Source of the DNA: Pseudomonas chlororaphis subsp. aurantiaca
Lineage (GTDB): Bacteria > Pseudomonadota > Gammaproteobacteria > Pseudomonadales > Pseudomonadaceae
Assembly: GCF_013466605.1 (NCBI RefSeq)
Contig: NZ_CP059162.1
Span: 3,534,001 to 3,598,000, forward strand
Direction of reading: 5' to 3'
Length of the DNA: 64,000 bases
Position 1 is the first letter of the stretch; each line of letters begins with the position of its first letter. Position numbers and translations under genes: made by a program. A model generated the notes under the pieces. It did no database searches. It was not told where the DNA came from and saw nothing but the letters and a program-made list of their open reading frames with translations. Of this stretch, positions 38,367-49,927 are shown in pieces.

Positions 38367-38723
38367 ATTGTCGATGCGACACTGATCCATGCGCCCAATT
38401 CGACCAGGAATCAGGACGGCAAACGCGACCCGCAGATGCACCAGACCAAGAAGGGGAACCCGTATTGCTTCGGCGCGAAAGCCCACATCGGTGCCGACGA
38501 AGACTTGGGCCTGGTGCATAGCGTGATGATGAACGCCGCCAATGTTGCGGACATCACTCAGGTCGACAAACTGCTGCTCGGCGAGGAAAACGAATGCCGC
38601 GTAGAGGGTGACGCTGTTTGCCCTATCGAATCTGTGGATGGCCCGCCGACATTTGCTGGCCAGCGCAGGAGAGGTGCGCCTGTGATGCGCAAAGTGGTCG
38701 CCGCGGGTGTTCGCGACGGCTGA
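38367..38723 (+). mobile_element. IS5-family transposase fragment
   Basis: From 38367 the frame reads IVDATLIHAPNSTRN, RDPQMHQTKKGNPYCFGAKA and HIGADEDLGLVHSV, the middle of an IS5-type DDE transposase. It joins the IS3 fragment without a gap. After about 38620 similarity ends. Only about a third of the gene remains and there are no ends. From 38724 to 39053 I find no gene; the DNA is AT-rich relative to its surroundings and should contain the prnA promoter. Confidence 0.8.
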
Positions 38724-38975
38724 AATCACCGAAATGAGCGAGTGATCCGATCCTTTTTGATCGGCTCGCCTCTTTCAAAATCGGCGATGGATGAAGTCAG
38801 CCCAAAATACATGGCTGCTTCAGACCACCCTTAGCGGCGGACTGATTAGGCGCAAAAAAGTACGCAAAACCTTCTTTTATATCCAATGCCTTTGCATTCG
38901 AGAGTGTTAATTCGGAAACGGAATTTGCGTCGCTTTCCCGGCAGGCTAGAGTCTCTACTCTAACCAGCACATTGA

Positions 38976-41752
<2,777 letters not shown>

Positions 41753-41795
41753 CGCGCACGGCCCAGGTGTTATCTCACAAGGAGAGTTTGCCCCC

Positions 41796-43499
41796 ATGAC
41801 TCAGAAGAGCCCCGCGAACGGGCGTGATAGCAACCATTTCGACGTGATCATCCTCGGCTCGGGCATGTCCGGCACCCAGATGGGGGCCATCCTGGCCAAA
41901 CAACAGTTTCGCGTGCTGATCATCGAGGAGTCGTCGCATCCGCGGTTCACGATCGGCGAATCGTCGATCCCCGAGACGTCTCTCATGAACCGCATCATCG
42001 CCGATCGCTACGGCATTCCGGAGCTCGACCACATCACGTCGTTCTACTCGACGCAGCGTTACGTCGCCTCGAGCACGGGCATCAAGCGCAACTTCGGCTT
42101 CGTGTTCCACAAGCCCGGCCAGGAGCACGACCCGAAGGAGTTCACGCAGTGCGTCATTCCCGAGCTGCCGTGGGGGCCGGAGAGCCATTATTACCGGCAA
42201 GACGTCGACGCCTACCTGTTGCAAGCCGCCATCAAATACGGCTGCACGGTCCGCCAGAAGACGAGCGTGACCGAATACCACGCCGATAAAGACGGCGTCG
42301 CGGTGACCACCGCCCAGGGCGAACGGTTCACCGGCCGGTACATGATCGACTGCGGAGGACCGCGCGCGCCGCTCGCGACCCAGTTCAAGCTCCGCGAGGA
42401 ACCGTGTCGCTTCAAGACGCACTCGCGCAGCCTCTACACGCACATGCTCGGGGTCAAGCCGTTCGACGACATCTTCAAGGTCAAGGGGCAGCGCTGGCGC
42501 TGGCACGAAGGGACCTTGCACCACATGTTCACGGGCGGCTGGCTCTGGGTGATTCCGTTCAACAACCATCCGCGGTCGACCAACAACCTGGTGAGCGTCG
42601 GCCTGCAGCTCGACCCGCGTGTCTACCCGAAAACGGACATCCCTGCGCAGCAGGAATTCGACGAGTTCCTCGCGCGGTTCCCGAGCATCGCGGCGCAGTT
42701 CCGGGACGCCGTGCCGGTGCGCGACTGGGTCAAGACCGACCGCCTGCAGTTCTCGTCGAACGCCTGCGTCGGCGACCGCTACTGCCTGATGCTGCACGCG
42801 AACGGGTTCATCGACCCGCTCTTCTCCCGGGGGCTCGAGAACACCGCGGTGACCATCCACGCGCTCGCGGCGCGCCTCATCAAGGCGCTACGCGACGACG
42901 ACTTCTCCCCCGAGCGCTTCGAGTACATCGAGCGCCTGCAGCAAAAGCTTTTGGACCACAACGACGACTTCGTCAGCTGCTGCTACACGGCATTCTCGGA
43001 CTTCCGCCTATGGGACGCGTTCCACAGGCTGTGGGCGGTCGGCACAATCCTCGGGCAGTTCCGGCTCGTGCAAGCCCACGCGAGGTTCCGCGCGTCGCGC
43101 GACGAGGGCGACCTCGATCACCTCGACAACGACCCCCCGTACCTGGGGTACCTGTGCGCGGACATGGAGGAGTACTACCAGTTGTTCAACGACGCCAAGG
43201 CCGAGGTCGAGGCCGTGAGCGCCGGGCACAAGCCGGCCGAGGAGGCTGCGGCGCGGATTCACGCCCTCATCGACGAACGAGACTTCGCCAAGCCGATGTT
43301 CGGCTTCGGGTACTGCATCACCGGGGCCAAGCCGCAGCTCAACAACTCGAAGTACAGCCTGCTGCCGGCGATGAAGCTGATGTACTGGACGCAAACCCGC
43401 GCGCCGGCAGAGGTGAAAAAGTACTTCGACTACAACCCGATGTTCGCGCTGCTCAAGGCGTACATCACGACCCGCATCGGCTTGGCGATGAAGAAGTAG
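41796..43499 (+). CDS. prnC: Monodechloroaminopyrrolnitrin 3-halogenase (pyrrolnitrin step 3)
   Basis: A 567-residue flavin halogenase that adds the second chlorine on the pyrrole ring, giving aminopyrrolnitrin. FAD motif ILGSGMSGTQMG (about 19); halogenase motif in GGWLWVIPFNNH (about 248); 'ESSIPETSLMNRII' near 52. It belongs to the phenolic/pyrrole substrate group rather than the tryptophan group. ATG 41796 has GGAGAG upstream. Fully intact. Confidence 0.97.
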   Translation: MTQKSPANGRDSNHFDVIILGSGMSGTQMGAILAKQQFRVLIIEESSHPRFTIGESSIPETSLMNRIIADRYGIPELDHITSFYSTQRYVASSTGIKRNFGFVFHKPGQEHDPKEFTQCVIPELPWGPESHYYRQDVDAYLLQAAIKYGCTVRQKTSVTEYHADKDGVAVTTAQGERFTGRYMIDCGGPRAPLATQFKLREEPCRFKTHSRSLYTHMLGVKPFDDIFKVKGQRWRWHEGTLHHMFTGGWLWVIPFNNHPRSTNNLVSVGLQLDPRVYPKTDIPAQQEFDEFLARFPSIAAQFRDAVPVRDWVKTDRLQFSSNACVGDRYCLMLHANGFIDPLFSRGLENTAVTIHALAARLIKALRDDDFSPERFEYIERLQQKLLDHNDDFVSCCYTAFSDFRLWDAFHRLWAVGTILGQFRLVQAHARFRASRDEGDLDHLDNDPPYLGYLCADMEEYYQLFNDAKAEVEAVSAGHKPAEEAAARIHALIDERDFAKPMFGFGYCITGAKPQLNNSKYSLLPAMKLMYWTQTRAPAEVKKYFDYNPMFALLKAYITTRIGLAMKK

Positions 43500-43523
43500 T
43501 CGGCCGACGACGACAGAAAAACG

Positions 43524-44615
43524 ATGAACGACATTCAATTGGATCAAGCGAGCATCAAGAAGCGTCCCCCGGGGGCGTACGACGCGACTACGCGCCTGGC
43601 CGCGAGCTGGTACGTCGCGATGCGCTCGGACGCCCTCAAGGACAAGCCGACGGAGTTGACGCTCTTCGGCCGTCCCTGCGTGGCGTGGCGCGGAGCGACG
43701 GGGCGGGCTGTGGTGATGGACCGCCACTGCTCGCACCTGGGCGCGAACCTGGCTGACGGGCGGGTCAAGGACGGGTGCATCCAGTGCCCGTTTCACCACT
43801 GGCGGTACGATGAGCAGGGCCAGTGCGTTCACATCCCCGGCCACAACCAGGCGGTGCTCCGGCTGGAGCCCGTGCCGCGCGGGGCGCGCCAGCCGACGTT
43901 GGTCACCGTCGAGCGATACGGCTACGTGTGGGTCTGGTACGGCTCCCCGCAGCCGCTGCACCCGCTGCCTGAAATCGCCGCGGCCGACGTCGACAACGGC
44001 GACTTCATGCACCTGCACTTCGCGTTCGAGACGACAACGGCGGTCTTGCGGATCGTCGAGAACTTCTACGACGCGCAGCACGCGACCCCCGTGCACGCGC
44101 TCCCGATCTCGGCCTTCGAGCTCAAGTTCTTCGACGATTGGCGCCGGTGGCCGGAGGTTGAGTCGCTGGCCCGGGCGGGTGCGTGGTTCGGTGCCGGGAT
44201 CGACTTCACCGTGAACCGGTACTTCGGCCCCCTCGGCATGCTGTCGCGCGCGCTCGGCCTGAACATGTCGCAGATGAACCTGCACTTCGATGGCTACCCC
44301 GGCGGGTGCGTCATGACCGTTGCCCTGGACGGAAACGTCAAATACAAGCTGCTCCAGTGTGTGACGCCGGTGAGCGACGGCAAGAACGTCATGCACATGC
44401 TCATCTCGATCAAGAAGGTGGGCGGCGCCCTGCGCCGCGCGACCGACTTCGTGCTGTTCGGGCTGCAGACCAGGCAGGCAGCGGGGTACGACGTCAAAAT
44501 CTGGAACGGGATGAAGCCGGACGGCGGCGGCGCGTACAGCAAGTACGACAAGCTCGTGCTCAAGTACCGTGCGTTCTACCGGGGCTGGGTCGACCGCGTC
44601 GCGAGTGAGCAGTGA
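43524..44615 (+). CDS. prnD: Aminopyrrolnitrin oxygenase (pyrrolnitrin step 4)
   Basis: A 363-residue Rieske N-oxygenase that converts the amino group of aminopyrrolnitrin to the nitro group. Rieske ligands are DRHCSHLGAN (about 69) and CPFHHWRYD (about 88); the mononuclear iron site is in ENFYDAQHATPVHAL (about 180-193). It needs electrons from a flavin reductase. Its stop overlaps by one base (TGATG) the start of a truncated reductase frame, as would be expected for an ancestral prnD-reductase pair. Confidence 0.97.
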   Translation: MNDIQLDQASIKKRPPGAYDATTRLAASWYVAMRSDALKDKPTELTLFGRPCVAWRGATGRAVVMDRHCSHLGANLADGRVKDGCIQCPFHHWRYDEQGQCVHIPGHNQAVLRLEPVPRGARQPTLVTVERYGYVWVWYGSPQPLHPLPEIAAADVDNGDFMHLHFAFETTTAVLRIVENFYDAQHATPVHALPISAFELKFFDDWRRWPEVESLARAGAWFGAGIDFTVNRYFGPLGMLSRALGLNMSQMNLHFDGYPGGCVMTVALDGNVKYKLLQCVTPVSDGKNVMHMLISIKKVGGALRRATDFVLFGLQTRQAAGYDVKIWNGMKPDGGGAYSKYDKLVLKYRAFYRGWVDRVASEQ

Positions 44616-44761
44616 TGCGTGAAGCCGAGCCGGCCTCGGCCACGTCGCTCCGCCAGGCGCTCGCGAACCTGGCGAGCGGCGTCAGGGGCATCACGGCGTA
44701 CGGCGCGGCGGGCCCGCTTGGGCTCGCGGCCACCCGCTTCGTGTCGGCGAGGTATTCATGA
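44615..44761 (+). pseudogene. 5' fragment of a flavin reductase gene (prnF-like)
   Basis: Starting inside the prnD stop, 48 codons read MREAEPASATSLRQALANLA, then SGVRGITAYGAAGPLGLAAT, then RFVSARYS and stop. This is the beginning of an HpaC/RutF-type flavin reductase (consensus LASGVxVVTA..GxxGLAATSFVSxS). The FMN-binding part is missing. Codon use is that of prnABCD. The frame stops at the start codon of the antiporter (ATGA overlap). In P. protegens Pf-5 a flavin reductase, PrnF, is encoded near prnABCD and supports PrnD; whether this is the same gene cannot be settled here. Confidence 0.7.
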
Positions 44762-45993
44762 CTATCTGGCTGTTGCAACTCGTGCTGGTGATCGCGCTCT
44801 GCAACGTCTGCGGCCGCATTGCCGAACGGCTCGGCCAGTGCGCGGTCGTCGGCGAGATCGCGGCCGGCCTGCTGTTGGGGCCTTCGCTGTTCGGCGTGAT
44901 CGCACCGGGTTTCTACGACCTGTTGTTCGGCCCAGGTGTGCTGTCAGCGATGGCGCAAGTCAGCGAAGTCGGCCTGATACTGCTGATGTTTCAGGTCGGT
45001 CTGCATATGGAGTTGGGCGAGACGCTGCGCGGCAAGCGCTGGCGCATGCCCGTCGCGATCGCAGCGGGCGGGCTCGTCGCACCGGCCGCGATCGGCATGA
45101 TCGTCGCCATCGTCTCGAAAGACACGCTCGCCAGCGACGCGCCGGCGCTGCCCTATGTACTCTTCTGCGGTGTCGCACTTGCGGTATCAGCGGTGCCGGT
45201 GATGGCGCGCATGATCGACGACCTGGAGCTCAGCACCATGGTGGGCGCACGGCACGCAATGTCTGCCGCGATTCTGACGGATGCGCTCGGATGGATGTTG
45301 CTTGCAACGATTGCCTCGCTATCGAGCGGGCCTGGCTGGGCATTTGCGCGCATGCTCCTCAGCCTGCTCGCATATCTGGTGCTGTGCGCGCTCCTGGTGC
45401 GCTTCGTGGTTCGACCGATGCTTGCGCGGCTCGCATCGACTGCGCATGCGGCGCGCGACCGCTTGGTCGTGTTGTTCTGCTTCGTAATAGCGTCGGCACT
45501 CGCGACGTCGCTGATCGGATTCCATAGCGCATTTGGCGCACTTGCGGCGGCGCTGTTCGTGCGGCGCGTGCCCGGCGTCGCAAAGGAGTGGCGCGACAAC
45601 GTCGAAGGTTTCGTCAAGCTTGTGCTGATGCCGGTGTTTTTCGCGTATGCGGGGCTGCATGCGTCGGTCGGCACGATCGACGACGCGGCATCATGGATGT
45701 GGTTCGGTGTATTCCTCGCGGGCGGATTCACCGGCAAGTTCGGCGGCAGCTATCTGGGCGCGCGTGCCACCGGGCTTGCGCCACACGATGCGATGCTGGT
45801 GAGCTCGTTGATGAATACGCGCGGCTTGATGGAGCTGATCGTCCTGTCAATCGGTCTGCAGATGCAGATCCTTCCGCCAGGGGTCTACACGATCCTCGTG
45901 GTGTTCGCGCTGGTGACGACGGCGCTGACCGCACCGCTGGTTCGATTCGCGCTGCGTGTGCAATCGCGCGCAATGAGCCAACAGGCCGCCTGA
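44758..45993 (+). CDS. CPA2-type cation:proton antiporter (KefB/GerN-like)
   Basis: A 411-residue membrane protein with about 12 helices. CPA2 features: GEIAAGLLLGPSLFG (about 31-45), 'DALGWMLLATIASL' (about 171), 'LMNTRGLMELIVLSIGLQ' (about 345). No KTN/TrkA-N domain, so it is the short form. It starts at ATG 44758 within the end of the truncated reductase. Alanine codons GCG/GCA dominate, unlike the GCC-rich flanks, which suggests import. It may protect against or accompany antibiotic production, but no direct evidence exists in the sequence. Confidence 0.85.
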   Translation: MTIWLLQLVLVIALCNVCGRIAERLGQCAVVGEIAAGLLLGPSLFGVIAPGFYDLLFGPGVLSAMAQVSEVGLILLMFQVGLHMELGETLRGKRWRMPVAIAAGGLVAPAAIGMIVAIVSKDTLASDAPALPYVLFCGVALAVSAVPVMARMIDDLELSTMVGARHAMSAAILTDALGWMLLATIASLSSGPGWAFARMLLSLLAYLVLCALLVRFVVRPMLARLASTAHAARDRLVVLFCFVIASALATSLIGFHSAFGALAAALFVRRVPGVAKEWRDNVEGFVKLVLMPVFFAYAGLHASVGTIDDAASWMWFGVFLAGGFTGKFGGSYLGARATGLAPHDAMLVSSLMNTRGLMELIVLSIGLQMQILPPGVYTILVVFALVTTALTAPLVRFALRVQSRAMSQQAA

Positions 45994-46016
45994 GCCAGCT
46001 TGAGGGAGAGATCACC

Positions 46017-46556
46017 ATGAATGCCGCCACCGAAACCAAGGCTCACGATTTGCTCGATGCCGAGGGCTGCGATGTCCGCGAACTGCGCAACTTGCTGGGG
46101 CAATTCGCTACCGGTGTGACCGTGATCACCACGCGTATCGCTGACGGCCGCAACGTCGGTGTGACCGTCAACTCGTTCTCCTCACTGTCGCTGTCGCCGG
46201 CGCTGGTGCTCTGGAGCCTGGCACGCAGGGCACCGAGCCTGAAAGATTTTTGCTCGGCGAGCCACTTCGCCATCAACGTGCTGGGCGCGCACCAGCACCA
46301 CTTGTCGGAGCAGTTCGCACGGGCAGCAGCTGACAAGTTCGCTGGTGTAGCTCATTCCTATGGCAAGGCGGGAGCCCCGGTGCTGGACGATGTGGTGGCG
46401 GTGCTGGTGTGCCGCAACGTCACCCAGTACGAGGGCGGTGACCACCTGATCTTCATTGGCGAGATCGAACAATACCGATATAGCGGCGCAGAACCGCTGG
46501 TCTTCCATGCAGGCCAGTACCGGGTTGCCGCCGCGCATCCGGCACTGGCGAACTGA
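46017..46556 (+). CDS. Flavin reductase (HpaC/RutF-type), intact
   Basis: A 179-residue NAD(P)H:flavin oxidoreductase domain protein. LLGQFATGVTVITT (about 29), VGVTVNSFSSLSLSPALVLW (about 48) and FAINVLGAHQHHLSEQFA (about 82) are typical. It supplies reduced FMN/FAD to a monooxygenase. It has a different N-terminus from the truncated reductase at 44615 and a GC3 pattern closer to Pseudomonas. It could feed PrnA, PrnC and PrnD, or be the relic of a catabolic cluster whose fragments follow. Shine-Dalgarno GAGGGAGAG lies upstream. Confidence 0.88.
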   Translation: MNAATETKAHDLLDAEGCDVRELRNLLGQFATGVTVITTRIADGRNVGVTVNSFSSLSLSPALVLWSLARRAPSLKDFCSASHFAINVLGAHQHHLSEQFARAAADKFAGVAHSYGKAGAPVLDDVVAVLVCRNVTQYEGGDHLIFIGEIEQYRYSGAEPLVFHAGQYRVAAAHPALAN

Positions 46557-46750
46557 CACTGCCGGTCGTTTGCCGCAGGTTGACCAGCTTTCTGGACGGT
46601 GGCTTGCCTGCAGGGCCTGGCTGGTACCAGCAGGAGTATTTCCAGAACTACAGCGCTGATCGTCTGCGCGACAAAATGGCAAGGACATCGGCTTGCCCAA
46701 GCAGAATCTCGACTACCAGGTGGCTGTGACCCAGCTCAGCTATCTGTCGG
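46557..46750 (+). pseudogene. Fragment of an outer-membrane phenol-degradation MetA/SphA-like gene
   Basis: TSFLDGGLPAGPGWYQQEYF and QNYSADRLRDK, then after a frameshift near 46672 NGKDIGLPKQNLDYQVAVTQ and LSYLS. This matches the start of the mature MetA-pathway porin-like family found in aromatic-degradation operons. Signal peptide and most of the barrel are missing. The assignment is from memory of the family pattern. Confidence 0.5.
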
Positions 46751-46789
46751 CAATTCGTCTAGGGATGCTCCGATCAACTTGCCGCAAGG

Positions 46790-47035
46790 TGGTAGCAAGT
46801 CGAACGGCGCAGTACTGCGAACCCCGGGCGCGCCAGCAGGAGAACTTCATCCTGTCGACCCCGCGCCAGGTCGCTCGGCAGTGCAGCGAACATATCCAGC
46901 GCATGCTGGAGTACTCGATCCACGCGCCGTTCATGGGCATGGTCAATGGCATGCACCCCAAGCGCATGCTCGAAGAACCGCAGGGGCGCCGAGCACAGGC
47001 CAGGCGGGCGGCGAGGGGAAGGGGGGCGCACTTTA
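46790..47035 (+). pseudogene. Gene fragment, possibly luciferase-like monooxygenase C-terminus
   Basis: One frame reads ENFILSTPRQVARQCSEHIQ then RMLEYSIHAPFMGMVNGMHP and KRMLEEPQ, which resembles the 'ENF..GSPe.VArql..hi' end of luciferase-like flavin monooxygenases. No start, and the reading frame fades into GC-rich sequence. Function call is weak; that it is a remnant is more secure. Confidence 0.35.
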
Positions 47036-47089
47036 GGGCGGGCGCGGCGCCGCCTCCACGATCAGTGGATCACGCCGCTGCTGACGGGC

Positions 47090-47308
47090 TCAGTTGCCGT
47101 CCGCGACTTTCCTTTCTATCTCGGCGATTTTCCTGGCGATGTCCTCGGCCTCCTGCTCGTTGCCTTTCGCAGGGTCTGGCGTGGCGGCGTCATCGAGGTC
47201 TTTGCGCTGTTCCTCCTCGTCGCGAGAGTCCGGCGGCTCGGGGCGTTCTTCGGGGGCGGCCGCGGAGGTCGAGGTGGCGGCTTTCGGATGGTGCAAGTCA
47301 TGGTTCAT
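47090..47308 (-). CDS. Small charged protein, 72 aa
   Basis: ATG 47308 has GCGAGGG upstream; a TTG 33 bases earlier is also in frame. N-terminus disordered (KAATSTSAAAPEERPEPPD), C-terminus a charged helix (EAEDIARKIAEIERKVADGN). Lacks membrane or signal sequence. Function unknown. It lies 42 nt after the erythromycin-esterase-family gene on the same strand and may share its mRNA. Confidence 0.6.
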   Translation of the reverse strand: MNHDLHHPKAATSTSAAAPEERPEPPDSRDEEEQRKDLDDAATPDPAKGNEQEAEDIARKIAEIERKVADGN

Positions 47309-47350
47309 GCTGGGGCCCTCGCTGGGGTTCTTGATTGCCAAGGGGCAGGC

Positions 47351-48691
47351 CTATACCCCGAAAGGAAAGGTGTCTTCTTCATGACTGAGGCCGGCTACCA
47401 CCGGCAACGGCGTGAGGGCGCTCGTTGTTTCGAGCCAGACCAGCGCATCGAACTGCTCGCCCAGGTCCGCTTGGAAATAGTGACTGTGGCGCTCCGTCGC
47501 GGGCCGGTAGATGACCCCGATCGCCCGTTCCAGCAGCGGCTCGGACAGCGCCTGGCGCAGGTCTTCGCGCTCGGGCGCGCGCCAGTCGGTCAGCGAAGCG
47601 GGGATGCCCGCCTGGAGAAACTGCTGTTCCCAACTGTCGGCGAGGGAAGGCCGCACATCCTTGATCCCCATCTCGCCGTCCCAGTCATCGGCGGCCACGA
47701 CTTGGCCGCGGTCGGTGCTCATGCCGATCAGCACGGCGCCGTTGCCATAGGCGGTGCGGCACAACTGGCCGATGTTGAACTCGCCGCGCCAGCCCATGTC
47801 GGTGGCCGCCGCGTTGCCGATGTGCGAGTTATGCGCCCAGACCACAGCCTTGGCGTCGTCGCCGCGGTGGGCGAGCAAGGCCTGCAAGGTGTCGAACATG
47901 TGCTTGTCTCGCAGGTTCCAGGAGGCGGTCGAGCTTCTGAACATGGCTCGGTAGTACTGCTCGGCGGAACGTATGACCCGCGCATTCTGCGTGGCACTGA
48001 ACAGCGCTTCAGGGTTCGCGGCAAGGCGTTCGCCCAACAAGGTGTTCAACTGCTGCACCACCGCTTCTTCGCAGGAAGCCTCATGGCCGCGCTCGACGGA
48101 ATGTCCATACAGGGTCGGGTCGTACTGCCAGGGCGTCAGGCAGCCATAACGCCGGCGCGCTTCACGCGCCAGCTGCGGGTCGGTGCTATCAAGGTAGGCC
48201 AGTACTTCGCCGATGGAATTGCGCAAGCTATAGACATCGAGCCCGCGAAACTCGATGCGCTGGTCCGCAGGCAGGGTCCGGTTGTAGCGGTGCAGCCAAC
48301 GGGTGAAGTCGCACACCTCGACATTGCGCCACATCCAGCTCGGAAAACGGCTGAATGCCTGTTGCCTTGCGGTCGACGGGCCCAGGTCGCGCACGCGCCG
48401 GTCGATTTGCCCGGCGTCGGGCCAGTCGGCCTCGATAGCGACGATCGTGAAGCCGTGGTGGGTGATCAGGCGCTGGGTGATGGCGGCGCGGGTTCGATAG
48501 AACTCCCGGGTGCCGTGGCTGGCTTCACCGATCAACACCACCCTGGCGTCCGCATAACGGTCGAACAGCTCGCCGAAAGCCGCGGACTCGAGTGGGGGCA
48601 AGGGTTCGGCGTGACGCCGCAGCAGGGCCTGGAGCGTATTGGCTGGTTCCTTGCCACACCCGGAAATATCCTGCCGTCTGCGTGGGTTCAT
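47351..48691 (-). CDS. Erythromycin esterase family protein
   Basis: A 446-residue Ere-like hydrolase. Active-site region GEASHGTREFY (about 54-64) contains the conserved Glu and His; AIEADWPDA (about 90), RGLDVYSL (about 153) and VWAHNSHIGNA (about 290) are family motifs. True Ere enzymes hydrolyse the macrolide lactone; chromosomal members in pseudomonads are usually of unknown substrate, so resistance should not be assumed. ATG 48691. The 305-bp gap to its right (48692-48996) shows nothing I can support. Confidence 0.85.
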   Translation of the reverse strand: MNPRRRQDISGCGKEPANTLQALLRRHAEPLPPLESAAFGELFDRYADARVVLIGEASHGTREFYRTRAAITQRLITHHGFTIVAIEADWPDAGQIDRRVRDLGPSTARQQAFSRFPSWMWRNVEVCDFTRWLHRYNRTLPADQRIEFRGLDVYSLRNSIGEVLAYLDSTDPQLAREARRRYGCLTPWQYDPTLYGHSVERGHEASCEEAVVQQLNTLLGERLAANPEALFSATQNARVIRSAEQYYRAMFRSSTASWNLRDKHMFDTLQALLAHRGDDAKAVVWAHNSHIGNAAATDMGWRGEFNIGQLCRTAYGNGAVLIGMSTDRGQVVAADDWDGEMGIKDVRPSLADSWEQQFLQAGIPASLTDWRAPEREDLRQALSEPLLERAIGVIYRPATERHSHYFQADLGEQFDALVWLETTSALTPLPVVAGLSHEEDTFPFGV

Positions 48692-48996
48692 GGCGCCGCC
48701 TCCTTCCAGGTAGAGGATGGGAATTGCCAGGGTCGATACAGAGCAGACGTCGCCGCAGGCAGGGTGTTCCCGCCCGGGGACCGAAGGTCGGCCGCTCAAC
48801 GCCTGGCGGCCACGACGGCATGCATGACCAGGTTGGCGCAGGCTTATCCAGGCCATAAGAGGTTTGAACGCGGATTTTTCCGGTCTGTACCGCGCAGAGG
48901 ACGAATGCGCGGGAAAACCCGGGGCCGACGGCTGCCAGCCCATCGGGTAAATACCGGCCGTGGCCGTTCGGCCACAGCCGTCTGGAGGCCAGGATA

Positions 48997-49410
48997 TCAA
49001 TGGGCCTGGGCCACGCCCTGCAGCACGGTGCTGTTGGCATCGCGATCGTGGGCCTTGGCGATATTGCCCAGGGACACCACGCCCACCAGGCGTTTCTGCC
49101 GGTTGACCACCGGCAGGCGCCGCAGTTGGATATCGGCCATGTTGCGGGCCACTTCGTCGACCTCCTGGTCGTCGAAGCAATAGCGGATATCGCTGCTCAT
49201 CACGCTGCTGATCGGCATATCGCAGCTTTGGCCCTTGGCCACGGCACGAATGACGATGTCGCGGTCGGTGATCATACCGACCAGCCGGTCCTCGTTGTTC
49301 ACCAGGATGGCGCCGCTGTCGATGCTGGCCATCATGTTGGCGACTTCCCGCAGCGTTTGCTCGGGGCGTGCGGTCTGCACGTCACGGGTCATGACTTCAG
49401 AGATCTTCAT
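48997..49410 (-). CDS. Two-CBS-domain protein
   Basis: A 137-residue CBS pair (about 7-58 and 72-125): MKISEVMTRDVQTARPEQTL and 'GMITDRDIVIRAVAKG', 'QLRRLPVVNRQKRLVGVVSLGNIAK'. Nucleotide-sensing domain protein without an attached enzyme. Similar proteins in Pseudomonas are induced with KGG-type proteins in stationary phase; the KGG gene is immediately upstream on the same strand. Confidence 0.87.
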   Translation of the reverse strand: MKISEVMTRDVQTARPEQTLREVANMMASIDSGAILVNNEDRLVGMITDRDIVIRAVAKGQSCDMPISSVMSSDIRYCFDDQEVDEVARNMADIQLRRLPVVNRQKRLVGVVSLGNIAKAHDRDANSTVLQGVAQAH

Positions 49411-49493
49411 CAGGGTTCTCCTCGAACGGCCGGGCCGTGGTGGCCCGGCATGAGAGGCAAGGGCCGGAGCCCTTGCACGGTGGGGCTCAACGA

Positions 49494-49673
49494 TCAGCTA
49501 CGCCCTCCGCGGGCGCCGCTGGGTTGGCCGCCTTTCTTGTTGGCGTCCGACGTTTTCTGCCGGACGTTGGCAACGTTGCCGCCCGATGCCTGGCCACCTT
49601 TCCTGCCGGCTTCGGATGCTTTTTGACGATCGTTCGCAAAATTCCCGGGGTTGGAATGTCCGGTGTTGGCCAT
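49494..49673 (-). CDS. KGG-motif stress protein, 59 aa
   Basis: Two near-repeats: NDRQKASEAGRKGGQASGGN and NVRQKTSDANKKGGQPSG, the KGG repeat typical of GsiB/Con-10-like hydrophilins. ATG 49673. A paralogue is at 21646-21828. It is 83 nt upstream of the CBS gene on the same strand, probably in the same stress regulon. Confidence 0.85.
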   Translation of the reverse strand: MANTGHSNPGNFANDRQKASEAGRKGGQASGGNVANVRQKTSDANKKGGQPSGARGGRS

Positions 49674-49927
49674 GATTCGCTACCTCTTGGTCGATTGAAT
49701 TTCGCTCGCAATTGCAGCAAGCACTAATTGGGAGTGCCGGGATTTTTCAAAAGTTGAAATTTGTTCGGCGGCGTACGACGAGTGGTTAGCCGCTGGTGGA
49801 GGGGGCTTCGAGGGTGCTTGCTGTCCGTCTTCGGCAAACTTTTCTGAACGCCGCCGCCAGCCCCGAGTCAGTTTGTTTATGGAGCGCTGCCTGTCCGCGG
49901 CGCCGACTTGCCCCCTGGAGCCACGCC

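Noticed and set aside
44615..44761. Short but functional small protein after prnD
   Set aside because: The 48 codons align with only the start of a flavin reductase and lack the FMN-binding part; a truncated gene is more likely.
47351..48691. Macrolide resistance determinant
   Set aside because: Family membership alone does not show resistance; chromosomal members in pseudomonads are common with unknown substrates.
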